Assembly (NCBI GenBank): GCA_021799355.1
Contig: JAJZAQ010000001.1
Coordinates: 89,448-153,447 of the forward strand
Origin: Pseudomonadota bacterium
Lineage (GTDB): Bacteria; Pseudomonadota; Gammaproteobacteria; Burkholderiales; Burkholderiaceae_C
Direction of reading: 5' to 3'
DNA length: 64,000 nt
Shown: positions 10,342 to 18,965 of the stretch, piece by piece
Layout of the letters: every line of letters begins with the position of its first letter
How positions within the stretch are numbered: position 1 is the first letter of the stretch
Notes under the pieces: model-generated
Database searches by the model: none
The model's input: the letters and a program-made list of their open reading frames with translations, nothing else
Told to the model about the DNA's origin: nothing
Position numbers and translations under genes: made by a program

Positions 10342-11130
10342 ATGAACAAACCCTTCGAATCCATCCCCGACATTCAGAGCACGCTCGACGAGCGCCACAT
10401 CGCCATCCAGCGTGTCGGTGTGAAGGGATTGCGTTACCCGCTCAACGTGCGTCTGCGTGACGGCAGCGTGCAGCCGACCATTGCGCAGGTCACCGCCGAC
10501 GTGGCCCTGCCGGCGGAAAAAAAGGGCACGCACATGTCCCGCTTCGTCGAACTGCTCGAAGCCATGCCCGAGGCGATCGACGGGGCCGCCTGCACCGCGT
10601 TGGTGCGACAGATGCTGCCCAAGCTCGGGGCGAACGCCGGACGGCTGGAATTTGCCTTCACGCTGTTTTTGCGCAAAACCGCCCCGGTATCCGGGGTGCA
10701 AAGCCTGCTCGACTACGAGGCGGGATGGATCGCCCAGGCGCGGGGAGATCAAGTCCGGCTCACTGCCCGGGTGATGGTGCCGGTGAAGTCACTGTGTCCC
10801 TGTTCGAAGGAAATTTCCGACTACGGCGCGCACAACCAGCGCTCGCACATCACCATCACCGCCGAGCTGCTGCAGCCCGTGGCGCTGGAAGAACTCATCC
10901 GCATCGCCGAGGAGGAGGCGTCGTGCGAGATCTGGGGCCTGCTCAAACGTCCCGACGAAAAATTCGTCACCGAACACGCCTACGAAAACCCCAAATTCGT
11001 CGAAGATCTGGTGCGTGATGTCGCCGCGCGGCTCAACGCCGATCCGCGTATCGGCCATTACGTGGCCGAGGCGGAAAATTTCGAGTCGATCCACAACCAC
11101 TCGGCCTACGCGCTCATCGAGCGCGTCTGA
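10342..11130 (+). CDS. folE2: GTP cyclohydrolase FolE2 (type IB)
   Basis: [56 protein letters not shown]; follows znuCB on the same strand. Confidence 0.95.
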   Translation: MNKPFESIPDIQSTLDERHIAIQRVGVKGLRYPLNVRLRDGSVQPTIAQVTADVALPAEKKGTHMSRFVELLEAMPEAIDGAACTALVRQMLPKLGANAGRLEFAFTLFLRKTAPVSGVQSLLDYEAGWIAQARGDQVRLTARVMVPVKSLCPCSKEISDYGAHNQRSHITITAELLQPVALEELIRIAEEEASCEIWGLLKRPDEKFVTEHAYENPKFVEDLVRDVAARLNADPRIGHYVAEAENFESIHNHSAYALIERV

Positions 11131-11179
11131 TCGTCGAGCCGCAGCAGGCGGGTTCTGCCTGCCTGCCGGCGGGGGGCCC

Positions 11180-13762
11180 TCAGTCGCCGGTGCACAGGTC
11201 TTTGAGCCGGTACAGCGCGTCCAGCGCCTGCCGCGGGGTCAGGGCGTCGGGGTCCAGTGCCTGCAGTGCCTGGACTGCCGGGTGCGGCGCAGGCGCTGCG
11301 GCGGCCGGCGCAGGGTCCGCGGCGGCGAACAAATCGAGCTGTGGCTGCTGCGCGCGGTGCTGCCGCTCCAGCGCGTCCAGGCGCTTGCGCGCGTCGCGGA
11401 TGACGGCAGCGGGCACGCCGGCGAGCTGTGCCACCTGCACTCCATAGCTGCGGCTGGCCGGGCCTTCGCGCACTTCGTGCAGAAACACGATGCCGTCGGC
11501 GGTTTCCGCCGCGCCGACGTGGACGTTGGCGGCGTGCGCATGGTTTTGCACCATCTCGGTCAGCTCGAAATAGTGGGTGGCGAACAAGGTCAGACTACGG
11601 TTGCGGTCGTGCAGCTGCGCGGCGATGGCTGCCGCCAGCGCCAGGCCGTCGAACGTCGATGTGCCGCGGCCGACTTCGTCCATCAGCACCAGGCTGTGCG
11701 GCGTGGCCTGGCGCAGGATGGCAGCGGTTTCGGCCATTTCGACCATGAAGGTCGACTGACCGCCCGCCAGGTCGTCCGAGGCGCCGATCCGGGTGTAAAT
11801 CGCATCCAGCGGGCCGATGCGCGCGCGACGGGCAGGCACGAAGCTGCCGACGTAAGCCAGCAGGGCGATCAGCGCGGTCTGCCGCATGTACGTCGATTTG
11901 CCGCCCATGTTTGGGCCGGTGAGGATGAGCAGGCGGCGCTGCGCATCCAGCCGGCAGTCGTTGGGGATGAAGCGATCGACCCGGCTTTCGATCACCGGAT
12001 GACGGCCGGCTTCGATGTCCAGCCCCGGCGTGGGCACCAGCTCGGCGCAGACCCAGCCGAATGTGCTGGCGCGTTCGGCCAGCGCGGCGAGCACGTCGAG
12101 CTGTGCCACCGCCTGCGCCGCACGGCGGATCGCCGGCAGTTCGGGTTGCAGCGCGTCGAGCACTTCGTCGAACAGCAGCCTTTCGCGTGCGAGTGCCCGG
12201 TCCTGCGCCGACAGCGCCTTGTCCTCGAACGTCTTGAGTTCCGGGGTGATGTAGCGCTCGGCGCCCTTGAGCGTCTGGCGGCGGCGGTAATCGGCAGGCA
12301 CTTTGTCCGTCTGGCCGTGGGTGACTTCGATGAAAAAGCCATGCACCTTGTTGTATTGCACGCGCAGGTTGCCGATGCCGGTGCGCGCCCGCTCGCGCCG
12401 TTCGATGTCCATGAGCACGCTGCCGCAGTCGTGCCCGATGGCGCGCAGGTCGTCGAGTTCGGCGTCGTAGCCGGCGGCGATCACCCCGCCGTCACGCAGG
12501 TAGACCGCCGGTTCGCTGGCGATCGCCGCCTGCAGCAGGTCGGCCGCGCGCGGCGGCACATCGAGGTCGGCGTCGATGGCGTCGAACAGATCGCCGCGGT
12601 CGAACTGCGCCGCCCGCGCCCGCAGCGCCGGCAGGGCGATCAGGCTGTCGCGCAGCGCCGCCAGCTCGCGCGGCTTGACCTGTTTGAGCGCGACCCGCGC
12701 AGCGATGCGCTGCAAGTCGGCGACGCCGCGCAGTTGCGCACGCAGCGCAGTCCACGCCCCGTCGAGCAGGGCTTGCACGGCGGCGTGGCGGGCCCGGGCG
12801 ACGGCGGGATCGCGCTGCGGCGATTGCAGCCATTCGCGCAGCAGGCGACTGCCGCCGGCCGTCTGGCAGGTGTCCAGGTGCGACAGCAAAGTCGGCCCGT
12901 CGTCGCCGCGCAGCGGCTGCACGATTTCCAGATTGCGCCGCGCCACGGCATCCAGCCGCAGCGTGTCGTCGGCGCGCGCCACGTGCAGATCGGCGAGCAG
13001 CGGCAGCGTGCCGCCCTGTGTCTGCTGCGCGTAGGTCAGCAGCGCTGCGGCAGCGGCGTGCGCCGCACCGAGGTGTTGCGCGCCGAAACCGTCCAGATGC
13101 GCCACTTTCAGCTGCGTGCACAGCAGGCGCAAGCCCAGCGCCGCGTCGAAATGCCAGTCGGGCCGCGATGTTGCGAACGTCAGCGACAGCTGCGCGGGCG
13201 GCGGCGTCTGCTGCGGCCACAACACTTCGGCGGGACCGATGCGTGCGAGCCAGTCGGGCAGCGCGGCGGCGTCGCATTGCGCCAGGGTGATCGCGCCACC
13301 GGTCAGCGCCATCCATGCCAGGCCGTACACGGCGCGCGCCGAGCGCGGCGGTGACACGGCCAGCAGTACGGCGTCGCGCTTGTCATCGAGCAAGGCCTGG
13401 TCGGTCAGCGTGCCCGGGGTGACGACACGCACCACGCGGCGCTCGACCAGGCCCTTGGATTGCGCCGGATCACCGATTTGCTCACAGATCGCGGCGGATT
13501 CGCCCAGCCTGACCAGTTTGGCCAGGTAACCGTCGAGGGCCTGCACCGGGATGCCGGCCATGATCACCGGCGCGCCGGCGGACTGTCCGCGACGGGTTAG
13601 GGTGATGTCGAGCAGACGCGCGGCTTTTTCCGCGTCGTCGTAGAACAACTCGTAAAAGTCGCCCATACGGCACAGCAGCAGAGCATCGGGATGCTCGGCC
13701 TTCATCTGCAGGTATTGCTGCATCAGCGGCGTATGGGCGGAGAAATCAGAGGTCTCGGGCAT
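11180..13762 (-). CDS. mutS: DNA mismatch repair protein MutS
   Basis: [78 protein letters not shown]. Confidence 0.98.
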   Translation of the reverse strand: MPETSDFSAHTPLMQQYLQMKAEHPDALLLCRMGDFYELFYDDAEKAARLLDITLTRRGQSAGAPVIMAGIPVQALDGYLAKLVRLGESAAICEQIGDPAQSKGLVERRVVRVVTPGTLTDQALLDDKRDAVLLAVSPPRSARAVYGLAWMALTGGAITLAQCDAAALPDWLARIGPAEVLWPQQTPPPAQLSLTFATSRPDWHFDAALGLRLLCTQLKVAHLDGFGAQHLGAAHAAAAALLTYAQQTQGGTLPLLADLHVARADDTLRLDAVARRNLEIVQPLRGDDGPTLLSHLDTCQTAGGSRLLREWLQSPQRDPAVARARHAAVQALLDGAWTALRAQLRGVADLQRIAARVALKQVKPRELAALRDSLIALPALRARAAQFDRGDLFDAIDADLDVPPRAADLLQAAIASEPAVYLRDGGVIAAGYDAELDDLRAIGHDCGSVLMDIERRERARTGIGNLRVQYNKVHGFFIEVTHGQTDKVPADYRRRQTLKGAERYITPELKTFEDKALSAQDRALARERLLFDEVLDALQPELPAIRRAAQAVAQLDVLAALAERASTFGWVCAELVPTPGLDIEAGRHPVIESRVDRFIPNDCRLDAQRRLLILTGPNMGGKSTYMRQTALIALLAYVGSFVPARRARIGPLDAIYTRIGASDDLAGGQSTFMVEMAETAAILRQATPHSLVLMDEVGRGTSTFDGLALAAAIAAQLHDRNRSLTLFATHYFELTEMVQNHAHAANVHVGAAETADGIVFLHEVREGPASRSYGVQVAQLAGVPAAVIRDARKRLDALERQHRAQQPQLDLFAAADPAPAAAAPAPHPAVQALQALDPDALTPRQALDALYRLKDLCTGD

Positions 13763-13847
13763 GGAGCAGGCAGGAATGAGGCCGCTATTTTGCCTGCGGT
13801 GAGCGTGCGGCCACAGCCTGAGGACGGCCGGCAGGTCTGCGAACGTC

Positions 13848-13893
13848 TTGACACGATAAGAAATAAAAAGAAAAATGCGAACCGTTCGCAATT
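13848..13893 (+). promoter_or_regulatory. sigma-70-like promoter overlapped by a Fur-box-like inverted repeat
   Basis: TTGACA (13848-13853), 17-nt spacer, AAAAAT (13871-13876); AAATGCGAACCGTTCGCAATT (13873-13893) resembles AAATGAGAATNATTCTCATTT. Confidence 0.6.
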
Positions 13894-13909
13894 ACGAAAT
13901 GGAGTCGAT

Positions 13910-14824
13910 ATGCTGTGCAGGGGAGAGTTGGGGCGGGGGAGTCGCAGGTTCGCGCTGCTGGCCGCGCTGTGGGCCAGCGCCGCGGCGCCGGCGGCGTTCG
14001 CCGACGAAAATCTGCTGGGCTACACCATCGGCGCGGAAACGCTGCCGGCGGGTCGGTCCGAAGCGTATTTCTGGCTGACGGATTACGGCGGCAAACGTCG
14101 CGGCAGCTATTCGGCGCAGCAGTTTCGTGCCGAGTACGAATACGGCGTGACCAACAGCCTGAGCGCCTCGCTCTACCTCAATGGCTACCGCCACAGCTAC
14201 GACTGCGGCAGCGTGGGTTGCGCCGGCCCCCTGTCCGAACCCGAGATCACCGGCAGCCGCCACGGCACGCAGTTCAGCGGCGTGTCGGTCGAGCTGAAAA
14301 AAATGCTGCTGTCGCCGTACAAGGATGATCTCGGCGTGGCGCTGTACGGCGAACTGACCTACGACACGGTCGACGCCATCACCGGCGACAGGGGCACGGG
14401 CTACGAAGTCGAAACCAAATTGATTTTGCAAAAGCCCTACCTGGATGGGCAATTGCAGTGGCTGACCAACCTGGAGTTGGAAGTCGAGTCGTGGCGACCG
14501 GATGCCGGCGGTGGAACCGAGGTATCGATTGCACCTCGTCTGCGCACCGGGCTGGCGTATCGCTTCGCGCCGAACTGGTTCATCGGTGCTGAAGGGTGGA
14601 TCGACGCCGAACTGCGCCGCCCCGCAGGGCAGTCGTGGACGTTCGACCACTGGGACGTGTTCGCCGGGCCGTCGATCCACTATGGCGGCAAGTCGTGGTG
14701 GGCGACGCTGACCTGGGCGCAGCAGCTCAGGGGATCGAACGAGGCGGAGGACAACCGCGCCGGCCTACACCTGGCCGACCATTCGCGGCGCGAAATCCGT
14801 CTGAAGGTCGGCTACAACTTCTGA
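13910..14824 (+). CDS. predicted outer-membrane beta-barrel protein of unknown function
   Basis: Signal peptide (LLAALWASAAAPAAFADE), alternating aromatic beta-strand pattern, terminal KVGYNF ending in Phe. Confidence 0.7.
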   Translation: MLCRGELGRGSRRFALLAALWASAAAPAAFADENLLGYTIGAETLPAGRSEAYFWLTDYGGKRRGSYSAQQFRAEYEYGVTNSLSASLYLNGYRHSYDCGSVGCAGPLSEPEITGSRHGTQFSGVSVELKKMLLSPYKDDLGVALYGELTYDTVDAITGDRGTGYEVETKLILQKPYLDGQLQWLTNLELEVESWRPDAGGGTEVSIAPRLRTGLAYRFAPNWFIGAEGWIDAELRRPAGQSWTFDHWDVFAGPSIHYGGKSWWATLTWAQQLRGSNEAEDNRAGLHLADHSRREIRLKVGYNF

Positions 14825-14834
14825 GGAGCCCGCA

Positions 14835-15383
14835 ATGACACCCTCATGGCCGGTTTACGCCTTCCTGCCCGTGGCCGCCTTCGTGGCGGCCCCTGTGGGG
14901 GCGACACAGTATCTCACCGTCGAGCAGGCGCAGAAGGCGCTGTTTCCGGAAGCCGAGCGCTTCGTTGCCGCACCAGTGCAGCTCACCGCAGCGCAAAAGG
15001 CGCAGATCGAGGAACAGTCCGGGCTGAAACAGCGCTGGGACAAGCAGGACGTCTGGCGCGCGGAAAAGGCCGGCAAGCTGCTCGGCTGGGTGGTCGTCGA
15101 TGACGTGGTGGGCAAGCACGAATTCATCCACTACGCCGCCGGCCTGTTACCCGAAGGCCGGGTGCGGGGAGTGGAGGTGCTGATCTTCCGCGAAACCTAT
15201 GGCGACCAGATCCGCCAACCCGAATGGCGCCGGACGCTTGCCGGCAAGACGCTGGCCGATCCGTTCAAGCTCGACCAGGACGTGCCCAACATCAGCGGGG
15301 CGACGCTGTCGTGCAGAAATGTGACGAACGGCGTCAAGCGCCTGCTCGTACTGCAGCGCGTGGCGCTGCAGTCGGCGCCATGA
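14835..15383 (+). CDS. secreted FMN-binding-domain protein (ApbE flavinylation substrate)
   Basis: Signal peptide; DVPNISGATLSCRNVTNGVKRLL contains the SGAT motif typical of ApbE-flavinylated FMN-binding proteins. Confidence 0.85.
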   Translation: MTPSWPVYAFLPVAAFVAAPVGATQYLTVEQAQKALFPEAERFVAAPVQLTAAQKAQIEEQSGLKQRWDKQDVWRAEKAGKLLGWVVVDDVVGKHEFIHYAAGLLPEGRVRGVEVLIFRETYGDQIRQPEWRRTLAGKTLADPFKLDQDVPNISGATLSCRNVTNGVKRLLVLQRVALQSAP

Positions 15384-16243
15384 GCGACAGCCTGCGCTGG
15401 GTCGCGCGCTTGCAGCCGCAGCTGGGCACGTGGGTGGAAATCCGCGCCTGCGGCCCGGCGCAGCGCATCGAGCGCGCGGTGCGCTGTGCGTACGGGCACA
15501 TCGCGCGCGTGCAGCAGCGCATGAGCTTTCATCACCCCGACAGCATGCTCACCCGGCTGAACCTGCACGCGCACCGCCAGCCGCAGCCGGCGGATGCGCT
15601 GACCTGGGCGGTTTTGCGCAAGGCGCTGGCGATGTGGCGCGCCAGCGGCGGCGTATTCGACGTCACCGTGGCGGCGCCGCTGGTGCGCCGCGGCGTGCTG
15701 CCCGATCATGGTTTTTCCACCCTGCGCGCGCCGATCGGCAGTGACGCGCTGGTTTTGCTGCCACAGCGGCAGGTGGCGCTGCGCCGCCCGGTGCTGCTCA
15801 CCCTCGACGGTATTGCCAAGGGCGAGGCCGTCGATCGCGCTATCGCCTGCCTGCGCCGCTGGGGAGTGGTTTCCGCCGTGGTCAACGCTGGCGGTGATTT
15901 GCGCGCTTTCGGCACCAGGCCCGTGCCGCTGGCGGTGCGCGCCAGCGACGGCGTGGTCCACGCCGCGGGCAGCTTGCAAAACGCTGCGGTGGCCAGCTCG
16001 ATGCAGGGTCAGAGCGGGGAGCAGCAACGTCGCTTCCCCGGCCGGCTGCTCCACCCGGCGCAGCCCGCCCGGCCCGATGGCGCGACGCAGGTCTGGACGG
16101 TGATGGCCGCGCAATGCTGGCGGGCCGATGCGTTGACCAAAGTCGCGGCGTTGGCTGAAGCGCCGCAGCGCGCGGCGCTGGTGGCGCGGCTTGGGGGGCG
16201 CCTGCTGCAGGTGGAAGCTTGGGACGGAGGGCAGGCGGCGTGA
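15380..16243 (+). CDS. apbE: FAD:protein FMN transferase (ApbE family)
   Basis: MSFHHPDSMLTRLN, GGVFDVTVAAPL, LTLDGIAKGEAVDRA, VNAGGDLRAFG motifs; ATG overlaps the upstream stop. Confidence 0.9.
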   Translation: MSDSLRWVARLQPQLGTWVEIRACGPAQRIERAVRCAYGHIARVQQRMSFHHPDSMLTRLNLHAHRQPQPADALTWAVLRKALAMWRASGGVFDVTVAAPLVRRGVLPDHGFSTLRAPIGSDALVLLPQRQVALRRPVLLTLDGIAKGEAVDRAIACLRRWGVVSAVVNAGGDLRAFGTRPVPLAVRASDGVVHAAGSLQNAAVASSMQGQSGEQQRRFPGRLLHPAQPARPDGATQVWTVMAAQCWRADALTKVAALAEAPQRAALVARLGGRLLQVEAWDGGQAA

Positions 16244-16773
16244 AAACCTATCCGCGCGGCTTTGGACTGTTGCTGCATACCGTGCTGCTGGCTTTGCTCG
16301 CCAGCGGGCTGCTGCTCTTTCCCGGGGCGTTGCGCACGCACTGGGAGTGGGACTTGCCGTGGGCCTTGTCCGCAGGCCAGCGGGTTGGGGTCGCGGCACT
16401 GCATGCCGCCGCCTTCATGGCGGTGTTGACCGTGCTCGGCGCGCTGTGGACGGTGCACATCCGCGCCGGCTGGGTACGGCGGGAAAACCTGCGCAGCGGG
16501 GTCGCGCTGTTGGGATTGTTCGGCCTGCTGGCCATCAGCGGTCTCGGGCTGTACTACGCTGGCAACGAGCACCTGCAGTCGTGGAGCGCTTTGGCGCATC
16601 TGCTTGCTGCTGGGCTGCTTCCCGTGGCCTATGTCGCGCACCGGCTGGGCGCGCGCGCAGCCGCGGCCCGGGCGTGGCCGGTCTGGTGCCGGCGCGGTCA
16701 GCCTCCGCAGGCGCGGGCGGCCACGACGCGCACGGCACCGCCAGTGTCGCAAACGGTTTCGACCCCGTCGTAG
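16240..16773 (+). CDS. integral membrane protein, possible b-type cytochrome/DUF4405-like
   Basis: About four TM segments with His residues (LLLHT, LHAAAFMAVL, VHIRAGW, AHLLAAG); GTG start overlaps the apbE stop. Confidence 0.6.
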   Translation: MKTYPRGFGLLLHTVLLALLASGLLLFPGALRTHWEWDLPWALSAGQRVGVAALHAAAFMAVLTVLGALWTVHIRAGWVRRENLRSGVALLGLFGLLAISGLGLYYAGNEHLQSWSALAHLLAAGLLPVAYVAHRLGARAAAARAWPVWCRRGQPPQARAATTRTAPPVSQTVSTPS

Positions 16774-17648
16774 CCCGGGTGCTTGTGCAGCAGTTGCACC
16801 ATCGCATCGCCCTGGCCCAGGCCGACCTCGATCGCCAGCCAGCCGCCCGGGCGTAGCAGCGGCGGGGCTTCGCGGATCAGCCGCATCAGAATACGCACGC
16901 CGAACGGCCCGCCGTCGAACGCCAGATCGGGCTCGAAACCGATGATTTCCGCCGGCATGGTTGCCATGCGGGCGGTGGAAATGTAGGGCGGGGCCGAGAC
17001 GATCAGATCGACCTGCCCGGCCAGTGCCTGCGCCACGGGCTGCATCAGGTCGCCCACATGCCACTGCACCCGCGACGCCAGGCCGGTGTGCGCGGCGTTG
17101 TCACGCGCCAGGGCGATCGCTTCGGGCGAAATGTCGGCGCCATGCACCTGCGCGTCGGCGACGTTGTCGGCCAGCGCCAGCGCGAGATTGCCCGAGCCGC
17201 AGCACACATCCAGCACCACCGGCGCGTCGCGCCCGGCGAGCTTGTGCAGCGCGACGGTGGCGAGCATTTCGGTTTCGGCGCGCGGAATCAGCGCGGCCGG
17301 CGAGGCCAGCAGATCCAGCCCCATGAAGCGCTGGCGGCCGACGAGGTAGGCCAGCGGCTCGCCGGCGGTTCGACGCGCAAGCAGATCATCCAGCCGTTGC
17401 AGTGCGGCGGTGTCCAGCGGCGGCAGCGCGGTCTCGCTGGCCGCATGCAGCGACAAGGGCTGTCCGCCGGCGCAATGCCATAGGGTGCGCAGCGCCGCGG
17501 CCGGGGTTTCCTCCGGCTTGTCGGGCACGGTCTGCAAAGTGGCGGCCAGTAGCGCCAGGCGTTGCTGGAAGGCGAGCACACCGTCGATGCCCAGCGCGTC
17601 ACATTCATCGGGTTGCAGGCCGGTCAGCGGCAGGTCGACGGCGTTCAT
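16698..17648 (-). CDS. HemK/PrmC-like SAM-dependent methyltransferase with divergent motif
   Basis: LIPRAETEMLA, VLDVCCGSGNLALALA, and VSAPPYIS where PrmC has NPPY. Confidence 0.8.
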   Translation of the reverse strand: MNAVDLPLTGLQPDECDALGIDGVLAFQQRLALLAATLQTVPDKPEETPAAALRTLWHCAGGQPLSLHAASETALPPLDTAALQRLDDLLARRTAGEPLAYLVGRQRFMGLDLLASPAALIPRAETEMLATVALHKLAGRDAPVVLDVCCGSGNLALALADNVADAQVHGADISPEAIALARDNAAHTGLASRVQWHVGDLMQPVAQALAGQVDLIVSAPPYISTARMATMPAEIIGFEPDLAFDGGPFGVRILMRLIREAPPLLRPGGWLAIEVGLGQGDAMVQLLHKHPGYDGVETVCDTGGAVRVVAARACGG

Positions 17649-18652
17649 CGGGTGGGCTCCTCGAGGGTGTCGTTGTCAATCGGTTCGACCAGCACCGGCC
17701 GCGCATGCAGATAGCGGGCGGTGCGGCGCTTGGCGTCGATATCGGCGAGCACCGCCTCTGCCTGCTGCTCGCTGATGTTCAGCGCGGCAGCCAGTTCGGC
17801 GGCGCTGCGGCCATGGTTCTTCGCCCAGAGCGCCAGGTCCGTCTGCTGCCACGGCAGGGCGAAATAGAACTCGTCCTGCCCCTGCGGCAGGCTGTAGGTG
17901 TCGGTGGTCGGCACGGCGGTGCACACCGCTTCGGGCAGCCCAAGGTGCCGTGCCAGCGCATACACCTGGGTTTTGTAGAGATGGGCAATGGGCTTGAGGT
18001 CAGCCGAGCCGTCGCCGTTTTTGACAAAAAAGCCCTGGTCGTATTCCAGCCGGTTCGGGGTGCCGATGACCGCGTAGTTCAGCCGGTCGGCGTGGAAGTA
18101 TTCGAGGGTTTTGCGCAGCCGCTGCTTGTGGTTGGTCGCGGCGACGATCTGCAGGTACTGCCGCAGCGGCAGCCGCACCTGGTGCAGCGCACCGTCGGGG
18201 GACTGGGCGACGAGCTGGAAGTGGTTGATGCCGCCTTGCAGCCCACCGCTGATCGCGAGTTTGATTTTCCACTCGAGGGTGTAGTCCGGCAGCAGCGCGC
18301 GCACCGCGTCGTCGCGCCAGCGGTAGCAGCCGATGGCCTCCAGCGCCGGGGCGAGGTCTTCGACGGCGTACTCGATGCCCAGCTGCTGCGCGACCTGCGC
18401 GCCCAGGCTGCGGCTGGCGAGGCTGGAATCGCGCTCGGGCATCAGCAGCCCGAACACCCGCTTGGCCCCCAGCGCCTGCACCGCCAGCGCGGCGCACACC
18501 GAGCTGTCCACCCCGCCGGACAACCCGAGCACCACCCCGCGTTTGTTGAAGGAGCGAAGGGTGGCGACGATGAACCCGGCGATGCGCGCGGTTTCGGCCG
18601 CGCAGTCCAGCGCAAGCACCTCGGGGCCGAGCGGCGGGGCAGAGGAAGGCAT
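17645..18652 (-). CDS. NadE-like ATP-pyrophosphatase (NAD synthase family)
   Basis: GVVLGLSGGVDSSVCAALAVQALG PP-loop; GTPNRLEYDQGFFVKNGDGSADLKPIAHLYKTQVYALARHL. No glutaminase domain. Confidence 0.82.
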   Translation of the reverse strand: MPSSAPPLGPEVLALDCAAETARIAGFIVATLRSFNKRGVVLGLSGGVDSSVCAALAVQALGAKRVFGLLMPERDSSLASRSLGAQVAQQLGIEYAVEDLAPALEAIGCYRWRDDAVRALLPDYTLEWKIKLAISGGLQGGINHFQLVAQSPDGALHQVRLPLRQYLQIVAATNHKQRLRKTLEYFHADRLNYAVIGTPNRLEYDQGFFVKNGDGSADLKPIAHLYKTQVYALARHLGLPEAVCTAVPTTDTYSLPQGQDEFYFALPWQQTDLALWAKNHGRSAAELAAALNISEQQAEAVLADIDAKRRTARYLHARPVLVEPIDNDTLEEPTR

Positions 18653-18684
18653 GGGGTTCTCGGCGACGGAGGTCGATGGGCCGA

Positions 18685-18945
18685 TCAGGCCGCCGCGGTG
18701 GCCCGCTTGCGCTGCACGAAGTCGGCGATCGCGGCGACGCTGTCGAGGTTCTCGGGCACCATTTCCGCGTCCTCGACCTTCACGCCCCAGGTCTCTTCGA
18801 GGAACAGGATGAGTTCGAGCACCCCGGTGGAGTCGAGAATGTGCAGATCGAGCAGCGAGTCGGTGTCGGCGTAGGCGGTGTCGCGCGCGCCGAGCAGGAA
18901 GTTGTCGTCGATGTACTGGCGAATGGTCTGGCGAATGTCGCTCAT
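18685..18945 (-). CDS. free-standing acyl/peptidyl carrier protein
   Basis: 86 aa; HILDSTGVLELILFLEETWGVKVEDAEMVPENLDSVAAIADFV, with DS phosphopantetheine attachment site. Confidence 0.9.
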   Translation of the reverse strand: MSDIRQTIRQYIDDNFLLGARDTAYADTDSLLDLHILDSTGVLELILFLEETWGVKVEDAEMVPENLDSVAAIADFVQRKRATAAA

Positions 18946-18965
18946 TCAGGGTCTCCTGCGGGCCG

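Noticed and set aside
11015-13354. 779-aa plus-strand ORF opposite mutS
   Set aside because: Low-complexity Arg/Gln/Val shadow ORF; mutS on the other strand is unambiguous.
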